From: Yponomeuta sedellus
Taxonomy: Eukaryota > Arthropoda > Insecta > Lepidoptera > Yponomeutidae
NCBI GenBank assembly: GCA_934045075.1
Contig: OW203722.1
Location: forward strand, 3,255,001 to 3,319,000
Reading direction: 5' to 3'
DNA length: 64,000 bases
In this document: one piece after another, positions 58,050 through 64,000 of the stretch
Numbering within the stretch: position 1 is the first letter of the stretch
How the letters are laid out: the number at the start of each line of letters is the position of its first letter
Notes under the pieces: generated by a model
Seen by the model: only the letters and a program-made list of their open reading frames with translations
What the model was told of the DNA's origin: nothing
Databases searched by the model: none
Position numbers and translations under genes: made by a program

Positions 58050-58239
58050 ACTATTTTTATGCTAATTTTACTCGTTTATTTTACATTTTATTTTAAAATT
58101 TTTGCCGAGGGTAGTAAACTAACAGTTAAAAATTTCAAAAAGACGCCTGTCACCTCAGTCTTCCGAGACCGCGGCACCTGAAAAAGTGGCTTAAAGTCGG
58201 AAAAATGTAAAATAAACGAGTAAAATCCGTATAAAAATT
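58050..58239. mobile_element. MITE-like inverted-repeat element
   Basis: Arms of about 35 bp (ATTTTACTCGTTTATTTTAC and its complement) around a non-coding core. No target duplication identified; single copy in the window. Confidence 0.65.
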
Positions 58240-58714
58240 GTTTTTATAATGTCTAGAGCTCGTGTTAGCCTTAGAAAATACTAGGACTTTTTATTTTTAA
58301 GACAATGCCGCTAATGTGCCTTATTGCTAATAGCAAAATGGTATTTGAGATTAATTATAATTTTATCATAAAACTATTGAAGCGAGTTATGAGGTGCACT
58401 ATCAACACGCACGAACAAAAATGATATCTCTGTTTACTGAGGGCTTATGAAAAAAGATCTGCCAGACATCTAAATTGCGGTTTTGAGGACCCACGAGCAA
58501 GAATCTAGGATCAATGACCTGAGACTAAAACAACCTTTTTTCAACGTAAATTCTACCTCGTCCTACAGTTTTAGACTTAGATTCTCGGCCGTGAGTCTTA
58601 AAAATCTGAATTCATAAGCGGGAGATTATTAAGCCACTTTTTGAAAATAAACGATCTGGAAAAAAGGACAAGAAGAATGCATTTCATTTTTACTTTCATA
58701 TTCACACGAAAAGT
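58240..58714. other. Unassigned sequence
   Basis: Nothing recognised. Confidence 0.35.
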
Positions 58715-58800
58715 AATTGTAGCGGAGCGGTAGAATGACAGCTTCTCAATCAGCAGATAGTTGGTTCGAATCCATGTACCAATAAGTTACAATAGCAATA
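58715..58800 (+). repeat. T2 tRNA-like SINE fragment
   Basis: TAGCGGAGCGGTAGAATGAC (A-box region), GTTGGTTCGAATCCATG (B box), then TACCAATAAG. Confidence 0.65.
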
Positions 58801-58859
58801 CTACTCGCTAACGATAAAGAACAACATCGTGAGGAATCCTGTAATTCTGAGGTGTTCTC

Positions 58860-59280
58860 CTTTTCTTCTTTAGGCAATATTAGTCCACTGCTGGACATAG
58901 CCCTCCCCTTATGAGCGCCATAGCGTAAGGTTGTGCCATCGTCGTCTGTGGTCGTCATGCTATACTAGTCCACTGCTGGACATAGCCCTCCCCTAAAGAG
59001 CGCCACGTTGTGCTATCTTAAGGGGTAATGACCATAATCCCCACGCTAGGCATGCGGGTTGGGGATCGCAGTTCGGCGGAATTGTACTGCAGGGGGCGCT
59101 GCTGCCCACCCCCCGATTTGTGTCACTTAGTCGCCTTTTACGACACCCGCGGGAAGAATTGGGTTGGTGCTATTCTCTAGGCCGACACCACACAGCTTAA
59201 TGTTGTGCCATCATTGTGAGGTAATGCCCATAATCCCCACGCTGGGCATGCGGGTTGGGGATCGCAGTTTGGTGAAATCG
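58860..59280 (-). mobile_element. Two or three family E ends in a row
   Basis: 58862-58950, 58951-59198 and a further partial piece to 59280, each with TAGTCCACTGCTGGACATAG or GCATGCGGGTTGGGGATCGC. Confidence 0.7.
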
Positions 59281-59375
59281 CCAACCTCGGTGGGCACACG
59301 TGCCGATTAAGCCCGTACTCTCTTTCTGAGAGGAGACCTATGCCTTGCAGTTGGACGTTTATATGCTACACAAAA
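59281..59375 (+). mobile_element. RTE-like tail fragment
   Basis: CGCCAACCTCGGTGGGCACA to TGCCTTGCAGTTGGACGTTT. Confidence 0.5.
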
Positions 59376-60345
59376 AAATACACTGCAACATTAACGTCAC
59401 GACACAAGATATTTTTATATTGTAATCGCAGTTTCAACTTTTGTGCACCATATCCTCAACTCTCTTCATATAAATAAATAGTTTTTGTAAAAATATTGAT
59501 ATATTTAGTACTAAAATTTGACTTCAAGTTACCTGCCTATTTGTTGTGTATGTAAAATGTGATAGATATTTAGCATTAAAATAGATTGATTAATTAATTG
59601 ACTAATTTTATTTTCTGATTCCTATGTAAAAGGTGGAAGAACCCGAGGGAACTGTTTCGTTTTTGCATCCATATTAGTTCTTTTTGAAGCTCATAATATT
59701 TTTTCCTGTTACTAGTGTTAGCAATCACAAAAAATGGCAATACTGGAAGGAACTGTCATTGGTGGACTGTCATGTTATGGCGGCGAATCGGTGTCTAATT
59801 TGTGGAATCGGTGTACAATTGGTTGAATCGGTGTTGATAAAACGAGAAGTATCCTCTTATATGATTGTCATTATATCTAATACTGTGAAACTTATCCCCT
59901 AGTTTGATTGCCGTATACTAGTTTACATTTATTGAAGTGCTAGTGACCTCGAACCGAGTGATTAAGTGAGTAAGTGAGTAATCAGTATGGAATCTGGTCC
60001 TATTCCAAAAACCAATGAGTACAATGGCTCTGGAGGTTCCATTTGCGCAACACAATCCGTTGGCTTCATTTTTGTATTTCAATGCCTTACAATATTGGCA
60101 AACTGAGTTCATAGATCCAATAGCAACACCGTTGTAGGCTGTAATCAATGGACATATCGTAACAAAAAGCAGCTCGATTTAAACTTGCACCATTATTAGT
60201 CGAATCTCACGCTTCACGGTTCTGACTTAACCGAATTGTTTCATGTTCATTGTCATCTTCACGTTCCTGGGCAGTACGATTAGATCAATAATTAATATGA
60301 TTTGTTGCATTTCGGGTTCTTCTGCCTAAATTTATCCGCCGCGGT
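59376..60345. other. Unassigned sequence
   Basis: Short frames of 72 and 76 residues lack recognisable domains. Confidence 0.35.
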
Positions 60346-60617
60346 TAGGTGCAAGATGGGTGACCGTCCTGTGACTATCGCTAGTGCCATTTTTCGAGCG
60401 CTCCCGTGCAAGGTGTGCTAAGCCGTTGGCGCCGGTTGTCAAGTAATGGCAGTCGTTAAGCCATGTCAGAGGCCTTATGGGCGGCTTGATAACTTCTGAT
60501 AGTAAGGCCCGCCACTGTCTTACAATCCTCCACCAACCCGGGCTTGGTCCCCGTGGTGGAGTATGGCCTTCCTGCAATGCAGGAAGAGACCCAGCTGTCG
60601 GGACATACAAGGGTTAG
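60346..60617 (+). mobile_element. Family A copy
   Basis: GGTTAGGTGCAAGATGGGTG to GGACATACAAGGGTTAGGC; 3' end slightly eroded. Confidence 0.75.
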
Positions 60618-61344
60618 GCTTCACCTTTTACTAAAAACGCAGAAATAATTAAAGGTGTAGAGGAATAACTTAACACTTGGTCTCACTCAATACAAATTTA
60701 ATCAGTCTTATCATTTAAGTTCAAGGAAATTATGAATTTAACACGAATCTTAGTGGTTTTTTGATTTTTCGTCCTCTCACACTAGTATATTGACAGCTAG
60801 CTTTTTCTGGTAAAAAACCCGGTGACGAGGGAGCTCTCCGCCAATCGCGTGACACTTCACTTGGCGGAGGACTCCCATTGGTCGCCGCCTCGCGGTCCAC
60901 TGCTGGCCCGCGATCCCTACTAGGGTTGCCCACAAAGGGTAATATGACCTACATAGCTAGGTATTGTAGAGTATATCTTGGAGTCGGTACCAGGTTCCAG
61001 ACCAGCACCTACAATTTGGGCACCAACTTCCAGATATCCTTCTACAATACCTAGATATATGCGAATTTTAAATTTATATTCCTTTTAATTAATTCTGCGT
61101 TTATAGTGCCTCATAGTGTACAGAAATCGATTTTTTACTTTAATTTGTTTTATCTGTTTGAAATTCGTCACACTTGGGTATTCTAATAGACGCTGGCAAC
61201 ACTAATACCCATGCTGCACGGTTAGTACGACGTTGTGAGTTGATTTTGTCACGCTAACACTTCATAATTTGACAGAGGCCATGACGAAAGATTTTTGATT
61301 CCTCTTAAATAATGTGGGGACACATTTATTATTTATTTATCAGT
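60618..61344. other. Unassigned, with a GC-rich patch and imperfect palindrome
   Basis: 60820-60930 is GC-rich (CGCCTCGCGGTCCACTGC) compared with its surroundings, with no gene evident. 60957-61056 pairs imperfectly (CTAGGTATTGTAGA against TCTACAATACCTAG). Confidence 0.5.
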
Positions 61345-61430
61345 TGGAAAGAGCGCTGGCACGGATAGCCAGAGGTCGTGGGTTCGAATCCCAGCATGGG
61401 TGGAATTGTTAGCCTCTAAATAGGTTTTTA
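61345..61430 (+). repeat. T1 SINE, 5'-truncated head
   Basis: Begins inside the head (TTGGAAAGAGCGCTGGCACG), with box B GGTTCGAATCCC and end GCCTCTAAATAGG. Confidence 0.75.
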
Positions 61431-61439
61431 ACATTTATT

Positions 61440-61700
61440 ATCTGACCCAGCGAACTTCGTACCGCCTTCCATCGATTCTTTGTTTATTTATTTTTTCTCT
61501 CCGTAAGAACCATCCTCGTGCTTTAAGGAATATTCTAAAAAAGAATTAGCGAAATCGGTTCAGCTGCTCCCGAGATTTGCGCTTACCAACACATTCAGCG
61601 ATTCATTTTTATATTATAGACTAGCTGACCCGGCGAACTTTGTACCGCCTAACAGTCGATTTTTTTAATGATTATTATGCTATTCGGGATACCGGGTCAG
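61440..61700 (-). mobile_element. Family L repeat (ends GGGTCAGCTAG)
   Basis: Minus-strand copy with GACTAGCTGACCCGGCGAAC near 61620 and GGTTCAGCTGCTCCCGAGAT. A second, inverted edge (CGGGTCAGCTAG) is at 61695. The CTAG end is compatible with a Helitron but I cannot show the hairpin or insertion site. Confidence 0.55.
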
Positions 61701-61774
61701 CTAGGAAGATAAAAAAAGAAAGTTAATAAGTCAGAAATTACATTACGACGAAAAATAAAAATTATAAAGCAACC

Positions 61775-61930
61775 TGTTTAGAGGCTAAAAATTCCACCCG
61801 TACCGGGATTCTAACCCGCTAATATCGATGGCTATCCGTGCCAGAGGTCGCGGGTTCGAAACCCGGCCTGGGTGGATTTTTTAGCCTCTAAATAGGTTTT
61901 TTAAAATTGTATTTAGCACGGGTTAGTGCA
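61775..61930. repeat. T1 SINE fold-back chimera
   Basis: Starts in minus orientation (TGTTTAGAGGCTAAAAATTC) and switches near 61835 to plus orientation (CCAGAGGTCGCGGGTTCG), ending GTTAGTGCATTA. Same architecture as 14791-14960. Confidence 0.75.
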
Positions 61931-62044
61931 TTAAAAAAAAAAGAATATAATTATAAAGCACTTAAAATTATTCTTTTAATAGTCACAAAAAAATTACGAT
62001 TTCAGGTTTCTTATTATACCAACTCATTATATTTCATTAAATTT

Positions 62045-62180
62045 TTAATAATCTATAATATAAAAATGAATCCCCGAATGTGTTGGTAAGCGCAAATCTC
62101 GAGAACGGCTGAACCGATTTCGCTGATTCTTTTTTTAGAATATTCCTTGAAGTACGAGGATGGTTCTTACGGAGAGAAAA
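62045..62180 (+). mobile_element. Family L repeat fragment
   Basis: TATAATATAAAAATGAATCC to ATGGTTCTTACGGAGAGAAA, opposite orientation to the copy at 61440. Confidence 0.6.
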
Positions 62181-64000
62181 AAATAAAAAAATGCTTGAAA
62201 GAGAGTAAAAACAACACAGAACAATTAAATCAATAGAAGAAACGATGGTCACGTGACAGCGTACATGCCTAATTGTCAAAACGATACCTTGATGCCCTGA
62301 GTAAGAGTCCAAATTAAGATGGTATTGTAACTTACAATAGTGGCAACACTCTGAATGTTTTCAAATTTAGTCGGGTTATCGCAAGTGTAAAATCTGTGAA
62401 GACGTCGTCGGATTCTTTTAGAAAATTGAAATAACTAAAACATTTTGGTGCAAACAACTTACCCTGGGATATTGTACGATAAATGCACAATGAGGTGAAA
62501 AGTGCGTGGTTGCGGCATGTCATATAAGAAACAAAGAAAACGCAGTTTATAATATGAACTTCCAAAGGTGAGTACCTAAAACATATATTTTCTCGCGTAA
62601 AAGGACCGAGGAATGAAATATCACTTTGAAAATAAACTTCCTAACGACTCGGTAACCAAAATTACCGTAATTGTAGCTTCTAGAACCCTTCTACGCCCTA
62701 AAATTAGGAAAATAAACCAATCCATTTGTAGGTTGTACTAGTGATGACAAAAGCATGGTCGATGAAAATTCGCCATAGTAGTAGTATAGTCGATACTTGT
62801 TCATTACTCCTTCTTAGTACTTAATCCATTGTTTATTCTTGTTCAAGTTTTCCCAAATTGATATATGGACGCAATAGCATGCTAAAACGCAGAAATAAGA
62901 AGCAGGACAGAAACGACTGTAAACTGCGCACAAGGCACTTTAGACCCGAGTGATTTGAACGAAGAAACTTATTGTGAACACGCCTGAAGGGAGATGTGGT
63001 GCCCACCTTACTCCAGTAAAAATTGAAGTAATGGTAAGAAAGTTAAACATTTGTTACATAATATTTATCGCTACCTTTTCATATACACTTATGACATGTT
63101 TTTACAAAATAGGATGCTCCCAGGAGTTTATTTTGATTTCAAGCATAACGAGAATAACTATGAAAGTTTACAAAATATTTTTTTCAACATACTTCCTTAG
63201 TAGTCTTCTACATCCAGACAGTGTACCAGGCACCACAGCGTCCGAGTGGTGCCTTTATCCATTTAATAATTTATCTTTATTTCAGTATTTCTAAATCATA
63301 TTAAATAAACAGTGTGATGTGAGAATTGATAATATAAAAAAAACAGGCCCTAAATTCCCACATCACGATGTTGCTTATATTAAGACTTCTACGAGTAAAA
63401 AATTGGTTTTCTAAACCCCATCAGCTGTTTTATGTTTGTCCTGAATTTAAATCGTACCCAACAATAATACAAACTACCATAAACTTTCCCACAAAAAAAC
63501 CATCTCTCCAACAGTGTAAATCATAGATAGATGGATTAAGAAAGGTTGAAAGGTAAAAATAAAATGTTAAATGAATGAACATCAAAGCTGTTAGTTTCAC
63601 AATTAATAAATTGTGTGGTGATCACCTTATTGCAAAAAATATCTGACACATAGATGCAAATTGTACCTTACTTCAAAGTATGTAATTACTTATCAGGATC
63701 AGTCAATAATGGAATATTTTATTATTTAAGTAGCTCTCTTTTGTAGGTATGCCTTTATTAAGTTTCTTTTTGTTTTCAGGTCAGTACTGAACATGGGAAC
63801 TGAGCAAAAATGTCTGTTATCTGCCAATGCCACGGTCATATTCTTCTTTCTTGATCAAATTTACTGAAGACTGACGTAGTATAGTCATCCGTTCGAAAAT
63901 TCCTTCGTTGATGACCAGCCCTATCTATTGTCTAAAATCTGTCAACGAAACTTATTTAAATATCAGCATTCCTCACATGACACATTAAATTACTGCGTGC
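62181..64000. other. Downstream flank, unassigned
   Basis: AT-rich. 63210-63260 carries a family G scrap (ACCAGGCACCACAGCGTCCG). A possible splice acceptor (GTTTTCAG at 63772-63779) precedes a short frame, but no gene could be supported to the window's end. Confidence 0.4.

Noticed and set aside
63774..63870. Possible exon after a GTTTTCAG acceptor
   Set aside because: Only a short frame follows and no second exon or homology is visible before the window ends.

Overview
This is animal genomic DNA, almost certainly from a moth or butterfly. That assignment rests on recognising many repeat families typical of Lepidoptera and on an insect-type split gene with GT/AG introns. It is inference, because no search was run. 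There is no sign of prokaryotic organisation. Most of the computed open frames are chance frames inside repeats.

One host gene can be fully supported. It is a nine-exon, plus-strand gene with coding ends at 20700 and 57792, encoding a 454-residue amino acid/proton symporter of the SLC36 (PAT, 'pathetic'-like) family. All eight junctions follow GT/AG and keep frame. A non-coding leader exon begins at 20588 and a poly(A) signal lies at 57823. The 1.4 kb of coding sequence is spread over 37 kb because the introns are packed with transposable elements.

Layout. 1-20.1 kb: upstream flank made of tRNA-like SINEs, miniature inverted-repeat elements, non-LTR retrotransposon tails, a 66-bp minisatellite (2.0-2.6 kb), a dead mariner (6.7-7.3 kb) and a cluster of four tandem 'family A' copies (15.3-16.4 kb). 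20.6-57.8 kb: the transporter gene. Intron 2 holds a complete but broken Ty3/Gypsy element (26351-33019) with very short 111-bp LTRs and a 4-bp target duplication. Its gag is split by a 2.1-kb element with 27-bp terminal inverted repeats and an 8-bp target duplication (27014-29111). Intron 4 carries a (TGGAA)41 array fused to a SINE tail. Intron 6 carries an ~81-unit CCCGT array. Intron 7 carries a 5'-truncated Jockey-like reverse transcriptase. 57.8-64 kb: downstream flank with more repeats and no recognised gene.

Local family names used below: A = non-LTR-type repeat whose 3' end reads GGGTTGATATCG; B = repeat starting CCGGCCAAGTGCGAGTC and ending GGTACGGAACCCT; C = MITE with GAGTGCTTAGTGCGAG ends; D = repeat that hosts one C copy; E = RTE-like 3' ends with GAA/GAC tails; F = Jockey-like; G = repeat ending GCAAAAGGCCAAT(CAT)n; H = non-LTR 3' ends containing GTTGTCTGGAAGA; K = short repeat with CACGTATACATCTGTGTG-type ends; L = repeat ending GGGTCAGCTAG; N = AT-rich repeat with a TTTGAAAATGATAGATAG motif; T1-T4 = tRNA-like SINE families.

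The most striking non-genic pattern is the number of perfect or near-perfect palindromes (at least a dozen, up to 411 bp). Many are centred in or beside these repeats. I found no convincing new multi-gene system.
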